64,000 nt of DNA from Bdellovibrionales bacterium GWA1_52_35 (GCA_001769805.1 MEPO01000009.1:124001-188000); one strand, 5' to 3'. Positions 33,783-43,203 are shown, numbered from the stretch's first letter. Numbers and translations: made by a program. Notes: generated by a model from the letters alone, not told the origin.

Positions 33783-35018
33783 ATGATAATTACTTCTAAG
33801 TTAATTCAGCGACTCCTGCAAATTTCGGTACTCCTGATGTTTTTCTGTCTGACGTCTTTGGCGAGCCAAACCGGCCCAGTCCTTCCTCATGTGATTTACG
33901 GGCCCGATAATCGAAAAGATTACTACGATATCCGTGATCCGGATCTCAAGAGGCTTGCGGATTCTACGCCCGCGCTGTTCCGGAAGTCGAATCTCAAATT
34001 TCAGGGGGATCGCGTTGTTTTTCCCTCCCGGAACTATGGGCAGGTCAAAAGATTATGCGCCGGAGAACCGTTCGTCACCCAGCAAGTGGCTTCCTTCTGC
34101 AGTGGAGCACTGGTTGGGCCTGATCTTGTCCTGACGGCAGGTCATTGCGTCAACTCCCAGAGCGATTGTTCCCAGGTTGCGATCGGCTTTGATTATCGGC
34201 TCGAGAAACCGGGTGACTCGGCGGGTTCTATCGCCGATCGGGATCTCTACTTTTGCAGGAAACTCGAAGCCAGAAAATATTACGTTGACGGAGTGGATTA
34301 CGCGCTTCTCCGCCTGGACCGCGTGGTGAGGGACCGCGCTCCGATCCGCGTTCATGCTTCAGGACCGCTGGATAGAAAGGCTGAGCTTGCCGTTCTCGGA
34401 TATCCTTCCGGACTTCCGTTCAAGCTTACGGATCAGGCAAATGTGCGCGATGTGAAAGCCGGTCATTTTATTCTCGACGCCGACACCTTTGCCGGGAATT
34501 CTGGAAGTCCGGTGATCAATGTGAGAACTCTGGAAATCGAAGGTGTGCTCGTGCGTGGAGACACCGATTATCTTTTCGACGGTGCTCGTGGTTGCTCGAT
34601 CGAGAGGCATTGCACACAGAAGGGTTGTACTGGAGAAAGCGCCACGCTTGCTTCCGCACTTGCCAGAGCACTCCACGTGAAGCAGCCGCAGCCTTCAATT
34701 GAGGGCGCCACCCTGATCGCAGATGCGCTGGACGGAAAGGGTAGGGCTGATGTGCTGGTCTCAATTCCCGAGTTTTACCTGCGCAGCCAATTGGTCCTGG
34801 AGCTTTCGGCTTGGTCCCGCAGCAGCGGCCGGTATGAACTGGTGACCAGTGAGAAATTGCCCGATCTCAAAATGTATTCGCAAAACCCGGTGACATTTGG
34901 GTTTGCCCTTCCGGAGTTGGAAATGATGGCATGGGGCGGGTGCAAAGCGCAGCTTTCCCTGAAATTGGGCGCTGAAATTCTGGAAACGGATCAGATCTAC
35001 ATTAGAGCATTTCGTTAG
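33783..35018 (+). CDS. Secreted trypsin-like serine protease
   Basis: The 411-residue protein has a signal peptide (1-28). The S1-family catalytic triad is visible: H121 in VLTAGHCVN, D172 in GVDYALLRLD and S240 in FAGNSGSPVIN. Extra cysteines (FCSGALVG, SDCSQ, FCRKLE, GCSIERHCTQKGC) suggest disulphides. The C-terminal 110 residues form a beta-rich domain that is not part of the protease. A GATAAT -10-like box ends 9 bases before the ATG. Periplasmic or extracellular proteolysis is the likely role; specificity unknown. Confidence 0.9.
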   Translation: MIITSKLIQRLLQISVLLMFFCLTSLASQTGPVLPHVIYGPDNRKDYYDIRDPDLKRLADSTPALFRKSNLKFQGDRVVFPSRNYGQVKRLCAGEPFVTQQVASFCSGALVGPDLVLTAGHCVNSQSDCSQVAIGFDYRLEKPGDSAGSIADRDLYFCRKLEARKYYVDGVDYALLRLDRVVRDRAPIRVHASGPLDRKAELAVLGYPSGLPFKLTDQANVRDVKAGHFILDADTFAGNSGSPVINVRTLEIEGVLVRGDTDYLFDGARGCSIERHCTQKGCTGESATLASALARALHVKQPQPSIEGATLIADALDGKGRADVLVSIPEFYLRSQLVLELSAWSRSSGRYELVTSEKLPDLKMYSQNPVTFGFALPELEMMAWGGCKAQLSLKLGAEILETDQIYIRAFR

Positions 35019-35047
35019 TTGCTGATAAACCCGGCTCAGTTTAGACT
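35019..35047 (+). promoter_or_regulatory. Promoter of the putative antiporter gene, near-leaderless
   Basis: TTGCTG (35019-35024), a 17-base spacer and TAGACT (35042-35047) end 9 bases before ATG 35057, placing the transcription start within a few bases of the start codon. No Shine-Dalgarno is present. Confidence 0.55.
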
Positions 35048-35056
35048 TGGACCCAT

Positions 35057-36328
35057 ATGGAAAAGCTCTTCTCGTTCGAAGTAGTTGCCACGATTTGCTT
35101 TGGCCTGGCCATCGCCCATACGTTTGCGGTCAAACAGTTTCATCATCTCGCCTCGAAATATCCTGAGGGCTCGGTGGGAGAAAACTTTTTTCACCTTCTG
35201 GGGGAAGTCGAAGTGGTTTTTGGCGTCTGGGCGGCGATTTTCATGCTCTTTCTCGGAGCGACTCAGGGGTTTGGGGCGGTCACTGCTTACCTTGAGGGCC
35301 GAAATTTTGTTGAACCTGCATTCGTCTTCGTGATCATGACGATCTGTTCAACCAGGCCGATACTCGAATTCGCAGGCTGGCTGATTGAAAATATTTCAAA
35401 GCTTCTGCCGTTCAGGCGGTCTCTTGCCTTTTTTGTTACGGCTCTCACGATCGGCCCCATTCTGGGGAGCTTCATTACGGAACCGGCCGCAATGACCGTG
35501 ACCGCATTGGTTCTGCTGGACCGGTTTTACAGGAAGAATATCTCCACTCCGCTGAAATATGCGACTCTCGGGCTGCTTTTTGTCAATATCTCGATTGGTG
35601 GCACCTTGACGCCCTATGCGGCACCTCCTGTTCTGATGGTCGCTCCCAAGTGGGGTTGGGATATCGGCTTCATGTTCACGAATTTCGGCTGGAAAGCAAT
35701 GCTCGCAATTCTCGTTTCCACGAGTCTGATCGCCTATCGCTTCCGGAATGAATTCAAAGTGCTGGCCTGGCAGCCCGCGCATCGCGATGAGACACCGATC
35801 CCGCTTTGGCTGAGCGGGATTCACCTCGCCGCCCTGGCTTTGGTCGTGATGAGCTCCCATCACGTTTCAGTTTTCATCGGAATTTTTCTTTTCTTTCTGG
35901 GAATGGTGAGTGTGACCCGCGAGTATCAGATGGAAGTAAAGCTCCGCGAAGGCCTGCTCGTCGGCTTCTTCCTGGCGGGTCTTGTGGTGTTGGGCGGGCC
36001 ACAGCGCTGGTGGCTGGAGCCTGTATTGACTCGCCTTCAGGCACTGCCTCTTTATCTGGGGGCGATTTCGCTCACCGCAATCACTGATAATGCTGCTTTG
36101 ACTTATCTGGGTTCGCAGGTACCTTCGCTGGGTGATTTCTCCAAATACGCTTTGGTGGCGGGCAGTGTTGTCGGGGGCGGATTGACTGTGATTGCCAATG
36201 CTCCGAATCCTGCGGGTTACGGAATTCTGAATCCCGCCTTCGGCGAAGAAGGGATCAGTCCTCTTCTTCTTTTCGTGAATGCGCTGATACCCACCGTGAT
36301 TTCGGCATTATTTTTCTGGCTACTTTAA
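35057..36328 (+). CDS. Putative Na+/H+ antiporter family membrane protein
   Basis: The 423-residue protein has about eleven to twelve helices. The conserved core TEPAAMTVTALVLLDRFYRKNISTPLKYATLGLLFVNISIGGTLTPYAAPPVLMVAPKWGWD and the C-terminal ITDNAALTYLGSQVP...NAPNPAGYGIL match the putative Na+/H+ antiporter family first described from chlamydial and marine genomes (distantly related to the ion-transporter superfamily). Ion specificity has not been shown for most members. Monocistronic, with its own near-leaderless promoter. Confidence 0.82.
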   Translation: MEKLFSFEVVATICFGLAIAHTFAVKQFHHLASKYPEGSVGENFFHLLGEVEVVFGVWAAIFMLFLGATQGFGAVTAYLEGRNFVEPAFVFVIMTICSTRPILEFAGWLIENISKLLPFRRSLAFFVTALTIGPILGSFITEPAAMTVTALVLLDRFYRKNISTPLKYATLGLLFVNISIGGTLTPYAAPPVLMVAPKWGWDIGFMFTNFGWKAMLAILVSTSLIAYRFRNEFKVLAWQPAHRDETPIPLWLSGIHLAALALVVMSSHHVSVFIGIFLFFLGMVSVTREYQMEVKLREGLLVGFFLAGLVVLGGPQRWWLEPVLTRLQALPLYLGAISLTAITDNAALTYLGSQVPSLGDFSKYALVAGSVVGGGLTVIANAPNPAGYGILNPAFGEEGISPLLLFVNALIPTVISALFFWLL

Positions 36329-36438
36329 AATCTTTTAATATAACTACCCGTAATTAAAGTATTTAAAAATATAGCAAATTAGTCAAGAATACGATATATC
36401 CATACAGCCTTTAGACGTAGACGGCTGAAAGGATGCTC

Positions 36439-37437
36439 ATGGCAGGTTTGAAAGATCAATTCCGCAGTAAAATCGTGCTGCTTGCGATTCTGGTCTTTTT
36501 CGATCTGGGCATGTTCGCCAGTCTGCGAGCTGATTCTTTTGAAGAAGCTTTCCGGGCCCAGATGGCTGCCGGTAACCCGCCCGTCGCCGATTTAGTTTCG
36601 CGGGGAATCGAATTAAGGACAAAAAAAATTGTTTTCGTGGCCGGTGTTCTGAACGAAGTGGCTCGAAGCAATTTCAATGATTCACGGCGTGTGCTGAAGA
36701 AACAGTATGGGGTTCAGGACTCAACAGTCATTTTCCCAAAATCATTTATATCGATCTCCGACAATTCAGAAGCTCTGTACAAGCAATTCCTGTGGCTCCA
36801 TTTCGTGTCCGGAAAACCGCTGGTCATCCTCGCTCATAGTAAGGGCGCTGCTGAAACCGTTTTGGCTTTGCTCCGGCACCCGGATCTTCTGCGCGATGGG
36901 GTTGTTGAAAAGGTGTACGCCCTTCAAGGAGCCTTGAACGGGTCCTACATCGCAGATGTGATCAACGGGAAGGGGAACTGGAAATATTGGTCGACGTTTG
37001 TCTCCACGCGGATGCCAGGTCTGCTGAATCTAGGGACGGAAAACGCGCGAAAAGTAATCGGAGGCGCCATCGCTGAAGCAAGTGCAGAAGAACGGGCTGT
37101 GATCAACGGCAGGCTGTTCTTCATCCGCTCGGTAGAAAATCCCTGGCAATCCATATTTTATATGGTCGGTACTAATTTGTACCTGACAAAAAATTACGGC
37201 GAAAATGACGGAGTTCTTCTAAGTCAGGACCAGCTTCTCCCGGAGTTGGGGACGGATCTCGGAGTCGTTCACGATATTGATCATACGGATTTCGTCATGT
37301 CGTTTCCGCATTCGGGCGCCTTGAGGAGAACTCGGACGGCCTTCACCCATACCTGGATCAGATACATTCTCGATGAAGTGGAAGCTCTCCCGGCTGCTCC
37401 GAGTGGCGAGTCAGTTGCACCGGATACTTCTCCATAA
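36439..37437 (+). CDS. Exported alpha/beta-hydrolase-like protein
   Basis: Start at ATG 36439 (332 residues) because GAAAGG is correctly spaced from it; ATG 36433 would touch that site. Residues 10-32 form an uncleaved or cleaved signal helix. The nucleophile-elbow motif LVILAHSKGAAE contains S134 in an xHSxG context, followed by a helix, which is typical of alpha/beta hydrolases with small-residue elbows. HDIDHTDFVM near 275 offers a candidate His/Asp. Substrate unknown. The 110 AT-rich bases upstream (36329-36438) hold no gene and probably its promoter. Confidence 0.7.
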   Translation: MAGLKDQFRSKIVLLAILVFFDLGMFASLRADSFEEAFRAQMAAGNPPVADLVSRGIELRTKKIVFVAGVLNEVARSNFNDSRRVLKKQYGVQDSTVIFPKSFISISDNSEALYKQFLWLHFVSGKPLVILAHSKGAAETVLALLRHPDLLRDGVVEKVYALQGALNGSYIADVINGKGNWKYWSTFVSTRMPGLLNLGTENARKVIGGAIAEASAEERAVINGRLFFIRSVENPWQSIFYMVGTNLYLTKNYGENDGVLLSQDQLLPELGTDLGVVHDIDHTDFVMSFPHSGALRRTRTAFTHTWIRYILDEVEALPAAPSGESVAPDTSP

Positions 37438-37462
37438 ACGCTCAAAGCGGAAGGGAGATCCT

Positions 37463-37732
37463 ATGGCTGATCCCATGGAAAACGAGAATCTGGAAAACCA
37501 GAATATCAAGCACACGGAGGGAGCAGAAATGCCTGACACGACCGTCGCTGGGCAGGTTTATTCACGGCTGCGTGCGGATCTGCCGGCTTTCGTCGCCTTT
37601 GTCAGTTCCCGAGCCGTGTTGCTTCCCGTGCTTTTGGGGGGAGCGGCGGCAGGCGTGGGTTACTTTGCTTATCGCCGCGCGAAACAAAGCAGTCCCGCTC
37701 ACAAGATCAAGAGCTTTCTCCGGGCTACCTGA
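37463..37732 (+). CDS. Small membrane-anchored protein, unknown function
   Basis: Start at ATG 37463 (89 residues), with GGGAG well placed. The N-terminal half is acidic and Asn/Glu-rich. One transmembrane helix, at about 55-75, ends YFAYRRAKQ, a positive-inside anchor. It starts 25 bases after the hydrolase-like gene, so the two may be co-transcribed. Organisation resembles small inner-membrane ribosome-associated or stress proteins, but no family is assigned. Confidence 0.6.
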   Translation: MADPMENENLENQNIKHTEGAEMPDTTVAGQVYSRLRADLPAFVAFVSSRAVLLPVLLGGAAAGVGYFAYRRAKQSSPAHKIKSFLRAT

Positions 37733-37735
37733 TCA

Positions 37736-38731
37736 TCAATAGCTCGTAAAGCAGTTCGCACAGTCGCCGGTGGCGTTCAGGTTCCGGACAATCTGGTCGC
37801 TGTGGATCAGCCTTCGTACAATTGACATGACCATGACCGCATCGGGTTTTGTGCCTGCATAGCCATCTTCGTCCGTGCCAAAGATGAATTTCTGGGTTGG
37901 ATCGGGGAGCAGGGTGCGCAGCGGGGTTTTCCAGTATTCGATGTTCTTACAGGAATAGAGATAAATGATCTGTCGTCCGGGGGAAAAGGTCGTCCGGCGC
38001 AAATCCGTGTCCATGCCTGGAATGTTCTTCGTGTAGGCATCCGCCGGCAAATTCGAAGAAAATGATTTCTGCCCCCGGTATTGATATTGGTAATTCCAGC
38101 CGCCCAGAATCACGTTCAGCGGGGGGTAGCGGTCCGTCAGCAGCATGGGTTCCTGAAGGAAATACGGATTTCGCGTGTCAACTTCGATTTTTTTGTAAAC
38201 GTTGCCCATTCTGAAATAATTGGTGAAGCTCCCGAAGGCGGGCCCGCGGCCGTATCTCGAGTGTCCGTTGTAAAGAACGACTTCGTGGTTGGCAAAGGCA
38301 TTAATGAAGCTCTCCCGGTCACCGCCGACGGTGATCCGGTATTTAATATTCCGATTCAGGTCGGTGAAGCGGATCTTCTGGTCCTTGAGTTGCCAGTTGC
38401 CGGTGCGGAGGCCATAAGCCGAGGCGAGAGAGAGCATCATATTGTATAGGGATGTTGCGCGATTTGGGGACCAGGCTTCGTAACCATAGCCGATGTACAG
38501 GGTCACTTCTCCATCACGGGCAAAGTCCTCATAAAACGGTTGAAGATCCCCAGCGAGCGGCTTAACCCTTTCAACGGGCGCTGTTGTGATTTCTCGGCTC
38601 CATGCACTGGAGCGATCTTCGAACTGTTCCAGGAAATCATATTGTTCAGCGAGTGCTGTGGTTGCGCTCAAAACCAAAGTTCCCGCGAGGAAGAGCAGGT
38701 GAAACCGGGTATCCGGAAGTATAGTTCTCAT
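37736..38731 (-). CDS. Exported protein with possible caspase/gingipain-like His-Cys dyad
   Basis: The 331-residue protein has a signal peptide (1-28, ending ALA-E). Two motifs stand out: VVLYNGHSRYGRGP (H157) after a hydrophobic strand and QIIYLYSCKNIEYW (C261) at the end of another. This strand-H...strand-C order is that of clan CD cysteine peptidases (caspase, gingipain, metacaspase), where Gly-His and the Cys follow core strands. That assignment is inference from two short motifs. A CANC pair occurs near the C-terminus. The promoter lies just upstream in leaderless position. Confidence 0.7.
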   Translation of the reverse strand: MRTILPDTRFHLLFLAGTLVLSATTALAEQYDFLEQFEDRSSAWSREITTAPVERVKPLAGDLQPFYEDFARDGEVTLYIGYGYEAWSPNRATSLYNMMLSLASAYGLRTGNWQLKDQKIRFTDLNRNIKYRITVGGDRESFINAFANHEVVLYNGHSRYGRGPAFGSFTNYFRMGNVYKKIEVDTRNPYFLQEPMLLTDRYPPLNVILGGWNYQYQYRGQKSFSSNLPADAYTKNIPGMDTDLRRTTFSPGRQIIYLYSCKNIEYWKTPLRTLLPDPTQKFIFGTDEDGYAGTKPDAVMVMSIVRRLIHSDQIVRNLNATGDCANCFTSY

Positions 38732-38739
38732 AGCGCCGG

Positions 38740-38769
38740 AATCTAGTGAATAACGCGCTGAATGCGCAA
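38740..38769 (-). promoter_or_regulatory. Promoter of the exported His-Cys protein, leaderless geometry
   Basis: On the minus strand TTGCGC (38769-38764), an 18-base spacer and TAGATT (38745-38740) end 8 bases before ATG 38731. No Shine-Dalgarno is present. Confidence 0.55.
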
Positions 38770-38797
38770 GGGACCAGGCGGCAGAAAATCCGGGGCC

Positions 38798-39175
38798 TTA
38801 CCGCCTGGGTTCGTAAGCCTGGATACGTGTAAGAAGCTCCTCAATTTTGAAAGGTTTTGAAATCCAGCCCGCTGCACCTATATCCTTTGCGCGCTGTTCG
38901 GCATTGGCCGCTGCTGTCATGACCACAATCGGTACCGGAGTCCTGTAATTCTCGTGAAATTCAGCCGCAAATTGCCAGCCGTTCATGACGGGCATGATCA
39001 TGTCCAAAAGAATCAGATCAGGCATTCCTTCCCTTTTTAGGCGCTCCAGAGCACTTGCGCCATCTGTAGCAGTGCGCACAAGATAACCCTCGAGTTCCAG
39101 AAAAGTAGAAACTGCAAAAAGAATATCTTCGTCATCCTCGATAACCAGGATCGTTTTCGGATGTGTGTCACTCAT
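38798..39175 (-). CDS. Single-domain response regulator
   Basis: The 125-residue CheY-like receiver without an output domain has the acidic pocket VIEDDED, phosphoacceptor D58 in LILLDMIMPVMNG, the Thr site VVMTAAA and the Lys in WISKPF. The gene overlaps the histidine kinase gene by 8 bases, so the kinase is its phosphodonor. Output must come through protein interaction. Confidence 0.93.
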   Translation of the reverse strand: MSDTHPKTILVIEDDEDILFAVSTFLELEGYLVRTATDGASALERLKREGMPDLILLDMIMPVMNGWQFAAEFHENYRTPVPIVVMTAAANAEQRAKDIGAAGWISKPFKIEELLTRIQAYEPRR

Positions 39176-41789
39176 GGCTTGACTCCGGGGGAATGGGTAA
39201 CTCGAAATAGAACGTACTTCCTTTACCTTCTTCGCTGGTCACGTTGATAGTTCCACCGTGAAGCTCAATGATACGTCTGGAGACGGAGAGCCCCAGGCCC
39301 AGGCCACTGGTGCGGACGGTTTCGTTGGAGGTGCCGCGCGAAAAGGCCGAGAAAATTGATTCCTGGTTTTTTCGAGAAATACCAGGACCCTGATCGATGA
39401 CGGAAACCCGGAGCGCAGAAGGAAGAATATAGAGTTTGATCCGGATCGTGGTTTTTGTCGGGGTGTATTTCACCGCATTATCCAGAAGATTGGACAGGAC
39501 CTGGTTGATGCGGATCGGGTCGACTGTCATTTTGACGGGCTGCTCTGGTTTTTCGAAAATAAACTGACGACTGGGTGCCTGAACCTGAAACTCAGCAACT
39601 GATTCATCAATCAGTTTTGGAATATCGGTGGGAACACGGCGCAGGACCAGAATTCCCTTTTCCAGACGCGAAAGGTCCAGAAGATCGGCCACCAGAGCGG
39701 CGAGTCGGTCTGCGGGAGCTTTGAGTTTCTTGAGAATGGAGGAGTCAGGTGGGATCCCCCTTTCAAATTGTTTGTTGGCCAGTTGAAGAAGCAAGGAAAG
39801 CGAGGTGATCGGGGTGCGCAATTCATGGGCTGCAATGTCAAGGAAGTTTGCCTGTGCTCTGGCCGTGGCCTCTGCATTGGTCTTGGCCTCTAATAATGCC
39901 TGAGCTGAATGTTTGCGCTCGGTGATTTCAGTAATAAAGCCGTGCCAGATGATTGCGCCATCGGATTCTCGGAACGGGGAAGAGTGCCCTTCAACCCAGA
40001 TCTCACCCCTTTTAGAATTCAAAATGCGAAATTCCTCACGCCATGGCGACATTGTTTTTGCGGATATATCTATGGATTTTTTTACACGTTCCCGGTCGTC
40101 CGGGTGGACGCGTTCGAAAACCAGCTCACCATGCTCGAGTACCTCGGCCTGGGTGAGCTGAAAGAAGCTCTCCCAGGTGGGGCTCACATACGGCAGAGTG
40201 ATGGTTCCATCAGGTCGTAAACAAAATGAAGTGAGTGCCCCGGGCGCCGTTTCTGCTATGACCGCAATCTTCCGTTCGAGTTCATGTCTTCTTTCTTCAT
40301 TCTGTTCCGCGTTTTTGCGATCACTGATGTCCCGGGTGATCGCAAGAAGGGCGTGGACTTGGCCCTTTTCATCCCTGAGTGGTCCAGCATTTGTTTCGAG
40401 CCATCTTCGGGTGCCTTTTCGTCCGGTGATTTCATACTCGAGCTTGCCACTCTGGCCATTCAGGACGTTTTCATTCAAGGCTGCGAAATTTTGCCGATAT
40501 TGTGGTTTTACGAAGTCAAAAAGTGAGTATTTCTGGGCTTCGCCCAAGGAATCCACCTCCAACATGGCGAGTCCCGCTTTATTCATTTCAAGAATTTTTC
40601 CGGTTTGATCCAGCACCTTCACGCATTCTGGTTCACTCTCGATAATGGTCCGCAGGCGCTGTTCACTTTCCAGTAGGGCCATTTCAGTGCGCTTGCGATC
40701 GGTGATGTCGCGTCCTTCGGGGATGAGATAGATGATTTCTCCCTTATTATTGCGAACGGGTTGAATTGTGAAGTCGATGTAAGCAATGGCTCCGTTGCGA
40801 TCGATATGAGTTGCTTCAAAACGGTCGAGCTGTCCGTTGGCTGCGGTCTGAATGCTCTTGCGCAGTCGCTCCTGCAATTCGGTGGAATGGGCCCACCAAG
40901 GAGTTTTCCAAAACGGTTTTCCAAGGAAATCTGATTGCTTTTGAACGATGAATTCCCGGGCTTGCCGGTTGATCCGGACTACAGTACCGTTGGGCTCCAG
41001 CAGGCCGGCCAGTTGGAAGGAATTCTCGAAGATCACGGTTAAAAGAGCATGACTTTCGTTGATTCGGGTCTCTGCAACTTTGCGATCGGTGATATTGTCG
41101 AAAATCATGGCCACATGCCCCGGCATGGGACTGTAAATCGAAAATGAAAACCAGCGCCGCAGATCAGGAATTTCTGTTTCGAAAATCTCAGGGGTGCCAC
41201 CTGTTGAAACGCGGGCAAAAGTTTCCATTAGTGTGGGGTTGGTCTCTTTGATTCGAGGTGCAATTTCGGTCAGTTGCTTTCCTTTTGCATTCTTCACGCC
41301 GGTTAAGCGCTCAAATGCGGAATTGGTATCCCGGAAAACGAGATCCTGCGGGCGGCCTTTGCGGTCAAATATCATTTCACAGAGCGCAAATCCATGCAGC
41401 ATGTTCTGAAGCAGGAGTGCGCGGAGTGCTTCATCTCTTCTTTGGAGTTTTTCGCGTTGAAGCTGGAACGTCCTTTTCTGCAGAATCGTGATCAATGACG
41501 TGATCGCAACTCCGATCATCACAAAGATCAGAATGACAAGCGCTTCGGCCGGAGTTGAAAGTTTAAAATTGTAGGCAGGTGCGAAGAAAAGAAAAATGGA
41601 TGTCACGGCACAAGTAACTGTTGTTGCCAGGCCAGCGGGAAGACCTCCGTAAAGTGCGGAAAGGATGACTGTCGGATAAAGAAGAATAAATTGGTTGGGC
41701 CCGATCCAATGCCAAAGTGACCACTGTAAGCCTGTGCCCAGTGCTCCTGCCAAAACACCCAGGCAAATACGGACAAAGATTGATTTCAT
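39168..41789 (-). CDS. Membrane multi-PAS sensor histidine kinase
   Basis: The protein has 873 residues: an N-terminal DUF4118-type membrane domain with four helices (about 1-110), then four PAS/PAC segments (about 130-640, each ending in an ITDRK/ISDRK/ITERK-type motif), HisKA with phosphorylated H655 in FLDIAAHELRTPITS, and HATPase with NLLDNAVKYTP, DQGPGISRKNQESIF and GLGLGLSVSRRIIELHGG. The DUF4118 domain is shared with KdpD-type kinases. Several PAS domains suggest integration of redox or small-molecule signals, which are unspecified. It pairs with the overlapping response regulator gene. Confidence 0.93.
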   Translation of the reverse strand: MKSIFVRICLGVLAGALGTGLQWSLWHWIGPNQFILLYPTVILSALYGGLPAGLATTVTCAVTSIFLFFAPAYNFKLSTPAEALVILIFVMIGVAITSLITILQKRTFQLQREKLQRRDEALRALLLQNMLHGFALCEMIFDRKGRPQDLVFRDTNSAFERLTGVKNAKGKQLTEIAPRIKETNPTLMETFARVSTGGTPEIFETEIPDLRRWFSFSIYSPMPGHVAMIFDNITDRKVAETRINESHALLTVIFENSFQLAGLLEPNGTVVRINRQAREFIVQKQSDFLGKPFWKTPWWAHSTELQERLRKSIQTAANGQLDRFEATHIDRNGAIAYIDFTIQPVRNNKGEIIYLIPEGRDITDRKRTEMALLESEQRLRTIIESEPECVKVLDQTGKILEMNKAGLAMLEVDSLGEAQKYSLFDFVKPQYRQNFAALNENVLNGQSGKLEYEITGRKGTRRWLETNAGPLRDEKGQVHALLAITRDISDRKNAEQNEERRHELERKIAVIAETAPGALTSFCLRPDGTITLPYVSPTWESFFQLTQAEVLEHGELVFERVHPDDRERVKKSIDISAKTMSPWREEFRILNSKRGEIWVEGHSSPFRESDGAIIWHGFITEITERKHSAQALLEAKTNAEATARAQANFLDIAAHELRTPITSLSLLLQLANKQFERGIPPDSSILKKLKAPADRLAALVADLLDLSRLEKGILVLRRVPTDIPKLIDESVAEFQVQAPSRQFIFEKPEQPVKMTVDPIRINQVLSNLLDNAVKYTPTKTTIRIKLYILPSALRVSVIDQGPGISRKNQESIFSAFSRGTSNETVRTSGLGLGLSVSRRIIELHGGTINVTSEEGKGSTFYFELPIPPESSHE

Positions 41790-41909
41790 TTCAAACCCGC
41801 CTCGTGCGGCAGCGGCAATATCCGGCGAATGCTCGAATTTTCGAGTTCCTGTGATGCACGTTCTTCTTTTACATGGCAGTCCTTGGCCAATGCAATTGGA
41901 ATTGAGCGC

Positions 41910-43166
41910 TTATTTTGAACTGCAGAATACCACGGGGTTCCAGGCCTGACCTGATCCCTTAATCGAAATTGAATTACTGGAATAGATTGAACCATTCAGA
42001 ACGCCGCTTCCACCAATTGAGGCACCCCGCAGAAGACCAACGAAGGTGCCGGAGATTTTACCACCGCCAGCCAGTTGGATGGCTTTGCCAGCACCGATCG
42101 CGTTAAAGACCACGTTCTTGGCTTGCACGCCGTTTGCCAAAGCGATCGAGGCGTGGCCTGTGACGCGAATTTCTCCGGAAATATTGATGACAAAAACATC
42201 AGAGGCTGTGCCATCCAGAACGAGTTGTTGTGTGGCGCTCAGGTGTAGATCGCCGGGAATTGAGATCACGTTGAGCTTTCCATTTCCCATGATGGTTTTG
42301 CTTCCCGTGATGCCCGAGATTTCCTGAGTCGGTTTGAGTAAACTCAAACCATTTATGTAATTCAGGATTTCCCTTTCGATCGTATTATCAACTTGGAAGA
42401 GTTGACTGGAGGGTACGCCCACAACAATCGATGAGGCCGGGTCGTAATACACCGGACCATTCACTTGTGCATTCCCACCGACGGTTAAACGGGTTTTTTC
42501 GAAGATGACGATGCTGCCGTGCAGATCAGAATTTCCCTGCATCACCACGCTTGCGTTGGAGAAGGCGACGATTGCCGCAGGAGACGGCATGCATCCGATA
42601 TTGTCCACGCTTCCGGTATCGGGAATTACATAGGGGAATACGGTAGGAGTAGGAGTGGGTGTTACTGACGGAATGATTGCAATATCCGGCAGCACGCTTG
42701 AAGTCGGAAGAGGAATCACGGTTGAAGTCGGTTGTGGAATCACAGTTGAAGTCGGTTGTGGAATCACAGTTGAAGTCGGTTGTGGAATCACAGTTGAAGT
42801 CGGTTGTGGAATCACGGTTGAGGTCGGTTGTGGAATCACAGTTGAAGTCGGTTGTGGAATCACAGTTGAAGTCGGTTGTGGAATCACAGTTGAAGTCGGT
42901 TGTGGAATCACAGTTGAAGTCGGTTGTGGAATCACAGTTGAAGTCGGTTGTGGAATCACATCGCCTGGCAATGTGGTTGGAATCGCATTTTCGGCCGGAT
43001 CACCCGCAGCCTGAATTCCAGGTGCGACGTCCTTGACGTCGGCCTCAGTTATTTTTCCCGACTTCTGTGGAAGGGGCGCTAGGTCGTAACGCTGCTCGCA
43101 TCCGACCAAGGAAATGAAAAGCATTCCCGAAAGCACAATAGGCAAAGACGTGTTGAATTTCCCCAT
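41910..43166 (-). CDS. Lipoprotein with octapeptide repeat stalk and ice-binding-like beta domain
   Basis: The 418-residue protein has a lipoprotein signal with FISLVGC (Cys23). Residues about 70-160 are a Pro/Thr-rich stalk made of VIPQPTST octapeptides, ten identical or near-identical copies followed by a diverged one, then a Pro/Thr tail. The C-terminal 220 residues are a beta-rich domain with repeated short strands (DVFVINISGEIRVTG, NVVFNAIGAGKAIQL, KISGTFVG) that resembles ice-binding/DUF3494 or choice-of-anchor proteins. The plan is a membrane-tethered adhesin or surface domain on a flexible stalk. GGGGGAC precedes the start. An upstream TTGAC-N7-GTCAA dyad at 43204-43220 may be regulatory. 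Confidence 0.78.
   Translation of the reverse strand: MGKFNTSLPIVLSGMLFISLVGCEQRYDLAPLPQKSGKITEADVKDVAPGIQAAGDPAENAIPTTLPGDVIPQPTSTVIPQPTSTVIPQPTSTVIPQPTSTVIPQPTSTVIPQPTSTVIPQPTSTVIPQPTSTVIPQPTSTVIPQPTSTVIPLPTSSVLPDIAIIPSVTPTPTPTVFPYVIPDTGSVDNIGCMPSPAAIVAFSNASVVMQGNSDLHGSIVIFEKTRLTVGGNAQVNGPVYYDPASSIVVGVPSSQLFQVDNTIEREILNYINGLSLLKPTQEISGITGSKTIMGNGKLNVISIPGDLHLSATQQLVLDGTASDVFVINISGEIRVTGHASIALANGVQAKNVVFNAIGAGKAIQLAGGGKISGTFVGLLRGASIGGSGVLNGSIYSSNSISIKGSGQAWNPVVFCSSK
42721..42960. repeat. Ten tandem 24-bp units (VNTR) in a lipoprotein gene
   Basis: Exactly 240 bases consist of ten consecutive 24-base units of the form GTTGAAGTCGGTTGTGGAAT+CACA with only a few third-position-type changes; a diverged eleventh unit precedes it. 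Each unit is eight codons on the minus strand, so copy-number change keeps the frame and lengthens or shortens the VIPQPTST stalk. Confidence 0.97.
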
Positions 43167-43203
43167 ATGAAAGTCCCCCGCTTACTTTAAAGGTTACGTT
43201 ATC

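Noticed and set aside
42712..42960. Possible CRISPR array
   Set aside because: The 24-bp units are directly tandem with no spacers and code for an octapeptide; no cas genes nearby.
42655..43036. Repetitive plus-strand frames (VEVGCGIT and LKSVVESQ repeats)
   Set aside because: They are the antisense reading of the 24-bp repeats of the lipoprotein gene, with no start context or other domain.
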